From an uncultured Bacteroidales bacterium (lineage in GTDB: Bacteria > Bacteroidota > Bacteroidia > Bacteroidales > UBA932): a DNA stretch of 55,544 bases. The stretch spans positions 1 through 55,544 of the forward strand of contig URDD01000006.1 of NCBI GenBank assembly GCA_900546395.1. Reading direction: 5' to 3'. The notes below the pieces were generated by a model that saw only the letters and a program-made list of their open reading frames with translations, searched no databases and had not been told where the DNA came from. Position numbers and translations under genes: made by a program. Positions 26,101 through 34,683 of this stretch are shown here, piece by piece. Each line of letters opens with the position of its first letter. Position 1 is the first letter of the stretch.

Positions 26101-26199
26101 GTGATAGTGGCTGGAATGACAGCAGGTACCATAGTCAGCCTGTTCTTTGTTCCTATGGTGTATTATGCAATCTATGCCGGAAAGGAGGGCGGCCGATGA
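23170..26199 (+). CDS. RND-family inner membrane permease, first of a tandem pair
   Basis: 1009 residues, standard length, with 12 predicted membrane helices and two large periplasmic loops. The N-terminus (LDRPVTVTMALLVVMVLGI, then PVSLIPDIDIPYLTVQV) is typical of HAE/HME-RND pumps. In helix 4 the motif is LGVGMMVDNTIIL: the first Asp of the usual DD proton-relay pair is kept and the second position is Asn. The second half repeats the fold (LYLILASQFESLLQPLVI; SLIGLVVVSGIVINDSILK). It overlaps the second permease by 4 bp. Two permeases with one adaptor recall the MdtB-MdtC heterotrimer. The substrate is unknown. Confidence 0.93.
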   Translation: MLRRILDRPVTVTMALLVVMVLGIVSMRMLPVSLIPDIDIPYLTVQVSSPSLSAREVEETVARPLRQSLVQMQQLEDMKCESSDGGAVIRLTFSQGADMDYLFIEANEKIDRTMGQLKGIDRPKVFKSGASDIPAFYINMTFKGGTSASWEGLSSFASQVVAKRIEQLDEVAMVDLSGCVDKEILIVPDTEKLRLLSLTEKDFESLVRAANVRLGSLSIRDGEYRYSVKFQSFASERKDIEDIYLKVGDRLLQVKDIARVEERPAERVGLVRSDGRDAVSMAIIKQSDARMSDLKKSIGTLLDRFVTDYPDLDFVLTRDQTELLEYSIDNLVWNIITGIILACLVIFLFMKDFRSPALVALTIPAALVLSMAVFYLIGLSINIISLSGLVLGVGMMVDNTIILTDNITARWQRGEGLRRAVLYGTSEVTGPMLSSVLTTCAVFVPLVFLSGTAGAIFYDQAVAVTVVLLSAYLITVTVIPVYYWCWYRKLPAFRPNAFLERFSFGFMLRWYESGLVWLLRHRWAGWGVFSVSAAALVLCLVFMPKEKLPQITYADTVLKVSWNDQITLEENLRRTEMLEAVSDGAAVQSTSFVGIQQFILGHSGEQGVSETSVYFKCADKEALARLKSELSVFFCNGFPDAGYGFETSGNIFDMVFTDNEADIVARVRPVSGGLPEPESLSRTVGMLAEALPEAGIPPVPVRTNVLYVADPERMALYGVSYDDLVSVLRNALNSNSLFNIVQGNKTLPVVMGFNVEDMDAIIGNIYVRGKDSDIPASALLKQTLDADLKNIISGPEGIYYPVEIPFEGNDPSSLMGRVRHIISDSGLFDVGFSGSWFADMKMVRELLVILLIAVLLLYLILASQFESLLQPLVILSELVIDIAASLVVLSLFGVSVNLMSLIGLVVVSGIVINDSILKIDTINRLRKGGMVLRHAVMEAGHRRLKAILMTSLTTILSVSPFLSRGSMGDDLQYPLSLVIVAGMTAGTIVSLFFVPMVYYAIYAGKEGGR

Positions 26200-29100
26200 A
26201 GAAGATACCTGCATTTACAGTCTTGCTGCTTATGGCAGTTGCCGCTCTGGTGGGAGCTGCAGTCATACCTTCACTCAATGTGCAGTATGCCCCGTCAGTA
26301 GCAGGGCGTAAGATAAGCGTGAGTTTCCGCTGGCCCAATGCGTCAGAGCGCACTATGGAGGCTGAGGTTACTTCGCGTATAGAAGGTGCCCTTTCAGGTA
26401 TGGAAGGCTGTACATCCGTATCTTCTGTCTCGGAGCTGGGATCCGGAAGCGTTACTCTGTCTTTCCACAAGAAGGCGGATATGGCAGCAGTGAGGTTTGA
26501 GGTGGCTTCCAGGATAAGGAATATATACACAACTCTTCCCGAAGGTGTTACCTATCCTTCCATTTCGCTCAATACAGGAGGAACGCGTGGATATACAGCC
26601 CTGACATATGTGGTAAAGAGCCCTTTGCCTTCACATGAGATTGAGAAATTTGTGAAGGGCAATGTCATCATGCCTCTGTCTTCCGTAGACGGGGTGGACA
26701 AGGTCTCTTTTTGGGGGGCTACTCCTTATGAACTCGAAATCGTGTTTGACTCAAAGAGTTGTGAGGCCTGCTCCATAACGGCGGACAATATTGCCTCTGC
26801 CTTTGACGTGTGGTTTTCTTCTGATGTCTTGGGAATGAAAGAGACAGCAGAAGGTACTGTGACTGTAATGCTTGAATGTATGCGTTCTGGGGATATAGGG
26901 GATATTCCTGTTGCAGAGTCATCCGGGCGTATAATACATTTGCGCGATATTGCGACCTGGAGGTATGTGGAGTCTGCTCCTGAGTCATATTACAGGCTCA
27001 ACGGCCTCAATACTGTGATGCTTTCGATTGATGCTGTATCCAGGACCAGTCTTCTGAAGACAGTGTCAGATGTGAAAAAGACAATGTCCGCTCTGCAATC
27101 GTCTTTTCCTTCCGACATAACTGTTACTTTAAGCTATGATTCTTCAGAGTATGTAGTATCCGAGCTGAACAAGATATATTTCAGGACCCTGCTTTGTGTC
27201 ATTATCCTGCTAGTATTCGTGTATCTGGCGAGCAGGTCCTGGCGCTATCTTTTTGTCATCTTCTCGACTCTGACTGTCAATGTTTTAGTAGCGGCAGTGT
27301 TTTACAGGATATTCTCCCTTCCTGTCCATATCTATACTTTGGCAGGGATAACAGTATCACTGGGAATAGTCATAGACACTTCGATAGTTATGGCGGACCA
27401 TTATTCCTATTATCGGAACAGGTCTGTCTTTCCGGCTCTTTTGGGAGCCACCGCTACTACCATAGGGGCACTATGTGTAATCATTCTTTTGCCAGACGAA
27501 GAAAAGGCAAATCTGGAGGACTTTACCAAGGTAATAATGATTAATCTCGGAGTGTCGCTTCTGACAGCTTATTTCTTTATCCCGTCACTGATAGACCGCT
27601 TTCCGGTCAGGAGCGGCAGAACTGCTGCGTCGTCAAAGTCTTACAGGAGAGCTGTCAAGTGGAGGGGATTATATGAGTCATATATCAGAAATGGATTGAA
27701 ACACAGATGGATATATATCGCTGTTCTTGTAGCTGGTTTTGGTATTCCTCTGTTCCTTCTCCCTGATAAGGTGGCGGAACATCTGCCGGAGGAAGAGCAT
27801 AATCTGTTTCAGAGAGTTTACAATTCGGTTATGTCCTGGAGTCCGTACAAGGGCAACAGGGAAGTGATTGACAAGGTGGCAGGCACTTCGTTCTGTATGT
27901 TTGCCAAGGCATTGGACCGTTCGGACTTTTACAGGGAGCCAGGAAGGGATGTGCTGTACATAAGGGCGGGAATGCCGGAAGGATGTTCGGTAGTCCAGCT
28001 TGACGGTGTCGTGCGTCATATGGAGAATTATCTTAGTCTCTTTGAAGAAATCGAATCGTTTACTACAAGGATACGTTCTTATGATGATGCGGAAATAGCC
28101 GTAGTTTTCAAGCCTGAATATGAGAATACATATTTTCCTGCGGAGCTTAAGGCAAAAGTGATTTCAATGGCATCTGATTTCGGAGGCGCCGTGTGGCGTG
28201 TCTGGGGTGTGAATGATTCCTATTTCAACAATGATGTAGTTGCCAACTACAAGAGCCACAGGATTTTGCTGTATGGTTACAACTACGATGAACTTTACGG
28301 ATATGCCGAGTCATTGGTTGAATATCTTTCCGGAAACAGGAGGGTTTCAGCACCTGAGATAATGACATCCGGGGCTGATATGGCCGGAACGGAATATAAT
28401 CTGGATTACAATTTCGGCTATCTTACAGACATGGGTGTCAGTCCCTATGCCTATTATGGAAAACTGCATTCAATATTGTATGATACCGCACTTCCCGGAA
28501 TAATCACGGATGAAGGCATAATACCTGTGGTCTTGCGGTCTTCTGAAAAAGATTCGTTTGATCTGTGGAATGTCCTCAATTCTCAGATTGCGGTGGATAG
28601 TGTTGCCGTAAGACTTTCTGAAATAGGAACAATCGAAAAAAAGAGAACCGGGTTGCCTGTTTTCAGGAGAAACCAGTCTTATGAACTTATGGTAGGGTTT
28701 GACTTTATCGGCTCGTTCGAACTTGCCAGGTCGTATGTGGAGAAGACTGTGAAGCATTTCAATGAAGAGGTCCTTCCTGTCGGATACAAAGTGGAGCAGC
28801 AGTCTTTCCGGTGGTGGGGTAAAGAGAGCAGGATGAGATATATGCTTCTTGTTCTTTTAGTCATTGTCATCATTTATGTAATGTGTGCGATGACATTTGA
28901 ATCGTTGAAGTTTCCTTTTGCTGTGATTCTAATGATACCAGTTTCGTTTATAGGTGTCTTCCTAGTGTTCGGACTGTCAGATTTTGTGTTTGACCAGGGA
29001 GGTTTTGCAGCATTTGTAATGTTGTGCGGCATAGTGGTGAATGCCGGAATCTATCTGACGAATGACTATAAGAATCTCAGAGCTTTGCATTCTTTGCACA

Positions 29101-29390
29101 GAACAGGTGCAACATATAACGGAATAGTGCTATGTGGAGGAAAGAAGTCTGATGACGGTATAAAGGACTATGTCCGTGCTTTCAGCCATAAGATACGCCC
29201 TATTCTTCTTACTGTGGTATCGACGATATTAGGTCTTGTCCCTTTCCTGTTTGACGGTCCGGACGAAGTGTTCTGGTTTGCATTTGCCATAGGAGTCACG
29301 GGAGGCCTGATTTTCTCTCTCCTTGCCCTGATACTGTATCTGCCGGTATTTATAAATCTGCATTATCTCATTCCTGAAGGAGATTTATAG
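26196..29390 (+). CDS. RND-family inner membrane permease, second of a tandem pair
   Basis: 1064 residues, paralogous to the preceding permease but clearly diverged. N-terminus MKKIPAFTVLLLMAVAALVG, then PSLNVQYAPSVAGRKISVSF. Helix 4 reads VSLGIVIDTSIVMADHY, again with one Asp of the relay pair. The second half has YVMCAMTFESLKFPFAVILM and FVMLCGIVVNAGIYLTNDY. It is the last gene of the TolC-adaptor-RND-RND chain and converges with the next gene, 1 bp away on the opposite strand. Confidence 0.92.
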   Translation: MKKIPAFTVLLLMAVAALVGAAVIPSLNVQYAPSVAGRKISVSFRWPNASERTMEAEVTSRIEGALSGMEGCTSVSSVSELGSGSVTLSFHKKADMAAVRFEVASRIRNIYTTLPEGVTYPSISLNTGGTRGYTALTYVVKSPLPSHEIEKFVKGNVIMPLSSVDGVDKVSFWGATPYELEIVFDSKSCEACSITADNIASAFDVWFSSDVLGMKETAEGTVTVMLECMRSGDIGDIPVAESSGRIIHLRDIATWRYVESAPESYYRLNGLNTVMLSIDAVSRTSLLKTVSDVKKTMSALQSSFPSDITVTLSYDSSEYVVSELNKIYFRTLLCVIILLVFVYLASRSWRYLFVIFSTLTVNVLVAAVFYRIFSLPVHIYTLAGITVSLGIVIDTSIVMADHYSYYRNRSVFPALLGATATTIGALCVIILLPDEEKANLEDFTKVIMINLGVSLLTAYFFIPSLIDRFPVRSGRTAASSKSYRRAVKWRGLYESYIRNGLKHRWIYIAVLVAGFGIPLFLLPDKVAEHLPEEEHNLFQRVYNSVMSWSPYKGNREVIDKVAGTSFCMFAKALDRSDFYREPGRDVLYIRAGMPEGCSVVQLDGVVRHMENYLSLFEEIESFTTRIRSYDDAEIAVVFKPEYENTYFPAELKAKVISMASDFGGAVWRVWGVNDSYFNNDVVANYKSHRILLYGYNYDELYGYAESLVEYLSGNRRVSAPEIMTSGADMAGTEYNLDYNFGYLTDMGVSPYAYYGKLHSILYDTALPGIITDEGIIPVVLRSSEKDSFDLWNVLNSQIAVDSVAVRLSEIGTIEKKRTGLPVFRRNQSYELMVGFDFIGSFELARSYVEKTVKHFNEEVLPVGYKVEQQSFRWWGKESRMRYMLLVLLVIVIIYVMCAMTFESLKFPFAVILMIPVSFIGVFLVFGLSDFVFDQGGFAAFVMLCGIVVNAGIYLTNDYKNLRALHSLHRTGATYNGIVLCGGKKSDDGIKDYVRAFSHKIRPILLTVVSTILGLVPFLFDGPDEVFWFAFAIGVTGGLIFSLLALILYLPVFINLHYLIPEGDL

Positions 29391-29391
29391 A

Positions 29392-30705
29392 CTACCGGAA
29401 TAAAGCATCGGACAGTTCTCTCGCAAAACGATAGCGTGATTTGTTCTTCTCCATGAATCTGTTCCATTCACTGTCTGACGGATACAGATTTCTGTATTTG
29501 TCCAATGCTTTCCCTGCATTGGCATTTGCTTTGGCCTGCTCTTCCAATGTCATTCCTTTATATTCCAGGTCAGCAGAAATCTTATCCATATCAAGAAAGT
29601 TCCTGAGATTCTTTTGCCAGTATTGAATGTCTGTATCTTCGACATAGGGAATGAGGTCCGGATTAGTTACAAGTGTATGGAAACCGGACTTTACCTTTAC
29701 TTCCCACTCAAGCCCCTGATCCAAAAATACAGGGGAAGCAAATCTTATATCCGTCAATGTGGACATGTTGTATTTGAACGGATTACGGAAGGGAGCCTCT
29801 TCAGCATAGAACACAGGAGAGTCTTTCTCTACATTTTCCGGAAGAACCCATTTTACTTTCTGTGACACCGAACAGACATGTATTTTACTGTCAGTTATAG
29901 CATAACTTATAGAAAAAGTATATGGTGTAACATTCGGAAGCTTACCGTCTTCTCTCCTTATAAAGGAAGAAAACCTGTCTTCCATATCATATACTTCTAT
30001 CTCAAGCGGAAGACCGTCTTTACTGATATGCAGGATTCCCGAGCAGTAAATCCTGTTCTTTTTCGGAAAAACACCGTTCTTGCTTCTGAATGATATGGCA
30101 TACTCCACTCCATCACCGCTTGCCTTGCTGCCTTTGACTTCGTAATGATAGTCATTTACATGCTTGGGATTCAGAGGGGAATAAAGCTCCAAAGCCCGCT
30201 TCCGGATAAGCGGCATCAGCGAAAGACTGTTATCCATATTCTTATAGAGGGACTCCAATAGCCCATCGCCGGAAATGATGCGCATATCATTGACTTTCTG
30301 GCTGTCTGGGAAATAATTGTTTGACATAAATGCATCCAACGGATAGAATTCAGTGTATGAGCTCTTGTCATCGAAATACAGTTTCGGTGCAGTCGTAGTA
30401 AAATCGACAGAGCCCCAGATACCTGTAACAGCCGACAAATTCCTGCATCTGTCACCGGAATAAGATGTTCTGACTACTGTCATCAGAGAAATATAATCCC
30501 TTGCATAATTTGAAGAAAAAAAACGTGCCATATCTTTCACAATATGCCTGGCATCCCTTTCAGCATAGACGACTGAAGAGTCAATGTTTTCAGTCAGAAA
30601 GTCAGGGTAATGAGCAGGAATTGTAGCACTATCGTCATCTTTGCCTGATATTACTGCAAATGATACCAGACAAAGCAATAAGATACTGAATAATTTTTTA
30701 TCCAT
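29392..30705 (-). CDS. Uncharacterised secreted protein
   Basis: 437 residues; not recognised. A signal peptide of about 20 residues (LFSILLLCLVSFAVISG) without a lipobox, then a largely beta-rich middle (SYAITDSKIHVCSVSQKVKW) and a helical, charged C-terminus (EEQAKANANAGKALDKY). No catalytic motif seen. It is the last gene of a minus-strand run with a propeller lipoprotein 48 bp upstream and a DUF1573 protein before that, so it may belong to the same envelope system. A nearly exact copy of its 5' coding region, 63 bp with one mismatch, recurs at 34678-34740. Confidence 0.6.
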   Translation of the reverse strand: MDKKLFSILLLCLVSFAVISGKDDDSATIPAHYPDFLTENIDSSVVYAERDARHIVKDMARFFSSNYARDYISLMTVVRTSYSGDRCRNLSAVTGIWGSVDFTTTAPKLYFDDKSSYTEFYPLDAFMSNNYFPDSQKVNDMRIISGDGLLESLYKNMDNSLSLMPLIRKRALELYSPLNPKHVNDYHYEVKGSKASGDGVEYAISFRSKNGVFPKKNRIYCSGILHISKDGLPLEIEVYDMEDRFSSFIRREDGKLPNVTPYTFSISYAITDSKIHVCSVSQKVKWVLPENVEKDSPVFYAEEAPFRNPFKYNMSTLTDIRFASPVFLDQGLEWEVKVKSGFHTLVTNPDLIPYVEDTDIQYWQKNLRNFLDMDKISADLEYKGMTLEEQAKANANAGKALDKYRNLYPSDSEWNRFMEKNKSRYRFARELSDALFR

Positions 30706-30753
30706 GGCTTTAGAAGTTGTCTAAAATTTTTTCAAAAATCTTTTATGGCTTTA

Positions 30754-31950
30754 TCATGACTTGCTGAGCTGAAATCTCAACAAAATAAATTCTTCCGTAT
30801 GCAGGTCAATGTCATAATAAGCATAGAAATAGTCATCGTAGAAGCCTATGATTTCCAAAGGTTTTATACCAAGCTCTATATTCCCGACCATGTCAAATGT
30901 AGATTCATCATAGACCTGCAACTTCCAAATTCCGCTGTCACAGCGGCAGGTTCTGAAAATAAATCCCCCGCAATGACTCAGGCGTCCGTAATAGCCATAT
31001 TTTTCTCTATGTGCACTGACATTTTCTTCATATTCTTTGAAAGTCCGCGTCTGAGGATAATCGCAGCTTATATTTTTGTCTGCAAAACCGACTGAATTTT
31101 CAACAGTTCCGTCTAACTTCATTATGTACATATCAGGATCGGCAGCGAAACTTACCAGCAGTCTTTCATTATCAAGAAAGCAGAAGTCATATTCGGAAAA
31201 GGCTGGAATGTTTTTTTTATGGTAGACTGGAGGATAGTGTCCGAACAGGTGCTTCGTATCTGCAATGTCTTCAGCATTGAAAGTAATAAAAATATAAGAG
31301 TCCCGCCAGTACTCTGATGCTCTTGCGGACTTTTCAAATCCGTTATAATCAATATGTTCAGTAGTGATTGGAAGAATAATACTACTCTTATAAGAGTGCA
31401 TTCTGTCGCACTCATACCGGTACTCGTACATCTGAGGAATCTCAGGATCGGGCTTTTGCTTCAATTTCCACCACTCATATTCCCCAAAGTTATCACCTAG
31501 TTGTGTGAACCAGGCACTTCTGGTATCCAGTATCTTATGCTCCCCGTCAGACGAATAAATCTGTAAGGCGCAGTTCTTGTCTTGGAATACAAAAGTTTGA
31601 TTATATTGGTCTATAGCTGAACACCATGCAGTACTAAGCATTTCATCCGGACCTCTGCCCTGTATTATGCGAGATCCTTCATATTGTCCTTCTGCTGAAT
31701 AAATTTTAACCCCAACGACATATTTGTCTACAAAATATATAAGACTGTCCCGCATATGCCATTGTCCTTCTAATGAAGTATTTCCTGCATCTAATCTTAA
31801 AGTATCAGATATAACGGATGTAAATGATACAGCTTGTATCCCGATATGTTGGAGATTACTGTAGTTTCCGCATTCGGATACCTTGCAACTTGTAAAACTT
31901 GCAAGCAAGATTGCAGACACTGACTTTAATATATTCTTTATATTTTTCAT
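30754..31950 (-). CDS. 6-bladed beta-propeller lipoprotein (minus-strand locus)
   Basis: 398 residues, lipobox FTSC. Family signature IIQGRGPDEMLSTAW near residue 98 and blade-like pieces such as NQTFVFQDKNCALQIYSSDG and WKLQVYDESTFDMVGNIEL. A divergent paralogue of the four plus-strand propellers. It is preceded by a DUF1573 protein (32-bp gap) instead of an NVEAL gene; no NVEAL leader was found on this strand nearby. Role unknown; envelope location predicted. Confidence 0.85.
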   Translation of the reverse strand: MKNIKNILKSVSAILLASFTSCKVSECGNYSNLQHIGIQAVSFTSVISDTLRLDAGNTSLEGQWHMRDSLIYFVDKYVVGVKIYSAEGQYEGSRIIQGRGPDEMLSTAWCSAIDQYNQTFVFQDKNCALQIYSSDGEHKILDTRSAWFTQLGDNFGEYEWWKLKQKPDPEIPQMYEYRYECDRMHSYKSSIILPITTEHIDYNGFEKSARASEYWRDSYIFITFNAEDIADTKHLFGHYPPVYHKKNIPAFSEYDFCFLDNERLLVSFAADPDMYIMKLDGTVENSVGFADKNISCDYPQTRTFKEYEENVSAHREKYGYYGRLSHCGGFIFRTCRCDSGIWKLQVYDESTFDMVGNIELGIKPLEIIGFYDDYFYAYYDIDLHTEEFILLRFQLSKS

Positions 31951-31982
31951 CTTACAACATTCATATCTATTCTTATAATATA

Positions 31983-32354
31983 TTATTCCTGAGGAGAATT
32001 TGTTAAAAGTTTAACAACAATAGTTTGATCGCCGAATTTACCGGTTGTATCAAGCTTTATATTAATTGTTCCAGACTCTCCTGGATTATATACTTTTTTT
32101 GCATACGATACATCCGTACAATTGCAGGTCGGGAAATTATTCAATAATATTAATGTATCATCTCCTATATTTTTGAAACGAATTGATACATTGACTATAT
32201 CTCCTTCCTTGATATTTCCTAATTGAACCAATCTACTGTCTATAAATTCTAACTCAGGATGTAATAAATCATCAACTGTCAGAGACCCAAATAAATTGGT
32301 AAACATAAGAATAGCAAATATGTATCTTAGCATAAAGCAACTTGATAAAATCAT
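31983..32354 (-). CDS. DUF1573-family secreted protein
   Basis: 123 residues from the ATG at 32354; the frame is open further up but would run into the nitroreductase gene, and an ATG at 32333 is an alternative. A hydrophobic N-terminus (MLRYIFAILMFTNLFGS) is followed by an Ig-like domain with the DUF1573 hallmarks: LVQLGNIKEGDIVNVSIRFK, LILLNNFPTCNC and VYNPGESGTINIKLDTTG. These small domains commonly sit beside propeller lipoproteins in Bacteroidetes. Function unknown. 7 bp downstream of the nitroreductase gene. Confidence 0.82.
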   Translation of the reverse strand: MILSSCFMLRYIFAILMFTNLFGSLTVDDLLHPELEFIDSRLVQLGNIKEGDIVNVSIRFKNIGDDTLILLNNFPTCNCTDVSYAKKVYNPGESGTINIKLDTTGKFGDQTIVVKLLTNSPQE

Positions 32355-32361
32355 ATTTAAA

Positions 32362-33078
32362 TTACACCCAATCAAAGTGTTCCTTTCCAGCCCCGACTTC
32401 AAAGTGGTATTTGACTATGCCGAGATCTACCTTTGTATATCCTGCTAAAGAGAATGTTGGTCTTATAGATATTTTGCATTTACCATTAAGCCCTTTGCCT
32501 GCAACGAACCGGATGCAGAACTTCTGCTGATTGACAGCAGTCGGAGCGAGCAACGCGGCGGCCACTCCTGCGTGATACCAGGAAGGTGTGATGTCACTTG
32601 CATCACTGACCTCTTCAGGATATTTGCGTTTTCTGACTTCACCCTGGTTTTCTCCATATCCTACGGCGATGTAGCATACCACCTGTTCTTCTTTCTCCAA
32701 GGTGAAGGTCTCAGGTATCTTCTTGTATGTTGCTCCTACCCAGCAGGTGTTCAGTCCCAGCTGCTGACAGAGAAGGACAATCTGCTCCCCAAAGTATCCT
32801 GCTCTCTCATCGAGATTCTCTATTTTGCAATTAGCCTCTGGACTCAATTTCTTTGAACCGGCTACAACAAAGTAGTTCTGGACACCGGAGAACAATCCGT
32901 ATGAATTGATGCCTCTGAAACTCTTGGGTTCGTTAGTCACCAACTGCATATGGAGATAACCTTCTGCATTGATTTTAGAAATCTTGTCTTGCAGAAGTTG
33001 CAGAATATCCTCTGGTATAGGCCTATCCTGATATTTCCTCACTGAATGGCGGGCAGAGATTGCTTCTAGTAATGTCAT
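32362..33078 (-). CDS. Nitroreductase-like flavoprotein (TM1586 type)
   Basis: 238 residues of the nitroreductase superfamily, in which FMN-bound dimers reduce nitro groups or related compounds with NAD(P)H. Seen: MTLLEAISARHSVRKYQDRP at the N-terminus (flavin-binding RHSVRKY), GYFGEQIVLLCQQLGLNTCW in the middle, and APTAVNQQKFCIRF near the C-terminus. Length and order fit the TM1586-like subgroup. Physiological substrate unknown. Follows the ATPase gene by 15 bp. Confidence 0.82.
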   Translation of the reverse strand: MTLLEAISARHSVRKYQDRPIPEDILQLLQDKISKINAEGYLHMQLVTNEPKSFRGINSYGLFSGVQNYFVVAGSKKLSPEANCKIENLDERAGYFGEQIVLLCQQLGLNTCWVGATYKKIPETFTLEKEEQVVCYIAVGYGENQGEVRKRKYPEEVSDASDITPSWYHAGVAAALLAPTAVNQQKFCIRFVAGKGLNGKCKISIRPTFSLAGYTKVDLGIVKYHFEVGAGKEHFDWV

Positions 33079-33093
33079 GCAATTGTGTTGTTT

Positions 33094-34299
33094 CTATTTT
33101 AGGGATGTCTTGAACAAAGAAGGAATATCCAGTCTGAAGAAATCCTCAAGAGGCAGCCCCTCAGGCCCTACGATAAACGAATCGGAGATATTCTTTTCGA
33201 ATTTTTTCTTAAATGCGTGATAGCCGTCTATGTTGTCGGCATGACCGCTCTTGACTTCAATTGCGATAAGACGCTCACCTTTTTTGAGGACGTAGTCACA
33301 TTCGTTCTTTCGCTCGTCCCTCCAGAAGAGCAGTTCAAAACTGTCAAGAATCGCACGTCCTGCAAGATATGCTCCCACAGCAGATTCTACTTGCCGGCCC
33401 CATTCCGTTTTATTCATCAGAGCCTCTTCGAAAGTATGCTGGCAGTAGCAGTTCCTAAAGGCATTGTTGTATGTCTGGAGTTTCGGGATTGAGTTTCTTG
33501 TCTTTATGGCGGAGTTGTCATACTTCTGAAGAGGCTTGACCAGCATCGTCTCATCAAGAATCTTCAGATATGAACTGATGGTAGGCACAGTACCGCTATT
33601 GATAATCCCTTGCATCTTGGTAAGGGATAGCTCTTGTGCGGAATAGATGCTGCCGAGTTCGAACACCTGACGAAGAAGAGGCGGATTGCGGATTTCCTCG
33701 AAATCAAGTATATCATGGTTGAGTATCGGCGAGATAATGGAATCCTCCATCATCTTACGCCAGCGGTCCTCGTTGTTGATATAGTAAGCCAATCCGGGGA
33801 AACCGCCGAAGTAAATGAACTGTTCCATTGAGAAACCGAAGGCATCTCGCATCTCCTCCCATTCCCAGTATCCCATCTTGAGCGCTTCATATCTGCCTTC
33901 CAGCGACTCTTCCAGTCCCTTCTGTATCAGAAGACGAGAGGACCCCAGAAGAATGACCTTCAGATTCCTTTTCTCCCTTGTATCCTGATCCCATTCCTTC
34001 TTCACTATCTCGCTCCAACCTGTAATCTTCTGGATTTCATCAATAATCAGAATATGCTCGGCCTCTCTATTCAGCATCATCCGAATTCTCGCCTCATGCC
34101 ATTTCTCTGAAATCCAGTCTGTGTTCGCCTTGCCCACACCATCTGCACTGAACAGGCTGTAAGGAACAGTTGTCGTTTCCACAAACTGGTCTATCATTGT
34201 TGATTTGCCGACTTGACGTGGTCCCATCACTACATGTATGGTACGCCTTGGCTCTGCCATACGAGACTTTAGTATTGATAATTGCGCACGTTTGTACAT
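33094..34299 (-). CDS. AAA ATPase with C-terminal DUF4143 domain
   Basis: 401 residues from the ATG at 34299 (a TTG 6 bp upstream is less likely). Walker A GPRQVGKST near residue 28, Walker B ILIIDEIQ near 85, sensor region KVILLGSSR, then a winged-helix part. The C-terminal DUF4143 domain has a nuclease-like core ECDYVLKKGERLIAIEVKSG. Such proteins are widespread, often mobile accessory genes of unknown role; some are suspected of taking part in toxin-antitoxin or defence functions. It has its own strong promoter and three phased repeats upstream. Confidence 0.88.
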   Translation of the reverse strand: MYKRAQLSILKSRMAEPRRTIHVVMGPRQVGKSTMIDQFVETTTVPYSLFSADGVGKANTDWISEKWHEARIRMMLNREAEHILIIDEIQKITGWSEIVKKEWDQDTREKRNLKVILLGSSRLLIQKGLEESLEGRYEALKMGYWEWEEMRDAFGFSMEQFIYFGGFPGLAYYINNEDRWRKMMEDSIISPILNHDILDFEEIRNPPLLRQVFELGSIYSAQELSLTKMQGIINSGTVPTISSYLKILDETMLVKPLQKYDNSAIKTRNSIPKLQTYNNAFRNCYCQHTFEEALMNKTEWGRQVESAVGAYLAGRAILDSFELLFWRDERKNECDYVLKKGERLIAIEVKSGHADNIDGYHAFKKKFEKNISDSFIVGPEGLPLEDFFRLDIPSLFKTSLK

Positions 34300-34315
34300 A
34301 AGCAATAAATTTTTC

Positions 34316-34346
34316 CAAAGATAGTCCTATTTTACAAAATATCAAA
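34316..34346 (-). promoter_or_regulatory. Promoter of the AAA/DUF4143 gene
   Basis: On the minus strand TTTG (34346-34343), then 19 nt, then TATCTTTG (34323-34316): an exact match to the Bacteroidetes housekeeping consensus TTTG-N19-TAnnTTTG. The predicted transcript starts about 10 nt before the ATG at 34299, or a little further, giving a very short leader. Confidence 0.75.
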
Positions 34347-34382
34347 GTGTACTTTACAAATATATAAAATATACTTTACAAA
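34331..34382. repeat. Three phased TTTACAAA repeats over the promoter
   Basis: TTTACAAA occurs at 34331-34338, 34353-34360 and 34375-34382, each 22 bp from the next (about two helical turns), in the same orientation. The first copy lies between the -33 and -7 elements of the ATPase promoter. This is the layout of a cooperative operator. Confidence 0.6.
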
Positions 34383-34414
34383 ATAGTGCTATCCTTTTGT
34401 CGAAAAACGGAAAC

Positions 34415-34683
34415 TTACGCCTCTATTGAACATGCCTCATCTGCCTTCAGGTTTTCGCTTGCGATAATCTCATTCAGGTCGCCCTGCCTACGCTGCCTGA
34501 CATAGACCTCCCACGCCTGGTCAACATCTGTATCGGCATTGACGCTCGCCACGAAATCCTCAATGAGCCCCTTCTTGCTTCTCAACTGCATACTCGCACT
34601 TACCGCAGCTCCTTGTATCCATAATAATGCTTGCCGCTGTCAGCATCGTATCCTTCATAGTATGAATTGAAATCTTTGAGCAG
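34415..34683 (-). pseudogene. Decayed C-terminal remnant of type I restriction subunit HsdR
   Basis: Minus strand, two pieces in different frames. At 34600-34683: LLKDFNSYYEGYDADSGKHY followed by a stop. At 34415-34591: SKKGLIEDFVASVNADTDVD, then AWEVYVRQRRQGDLNEIIA, ending at a TAA. The second piece matches the C-terminal helix region of HsdR, and the first resembles a more upstream part of the same protein. The intervening part is deleted and the last residues differ. No other hsd gene is present. The upper end abuts the duplicated 5' fragment at 34678, so this is a recombination scar. Confidence 0.6.

Noticed and set aside
34415..34591. Stand-alone small gene of 58 codons
   Set aside because: The sequence reads as the interior of HsdR, and a related piece lies in another frame just upstream, so it is a remnant and not a new gene.
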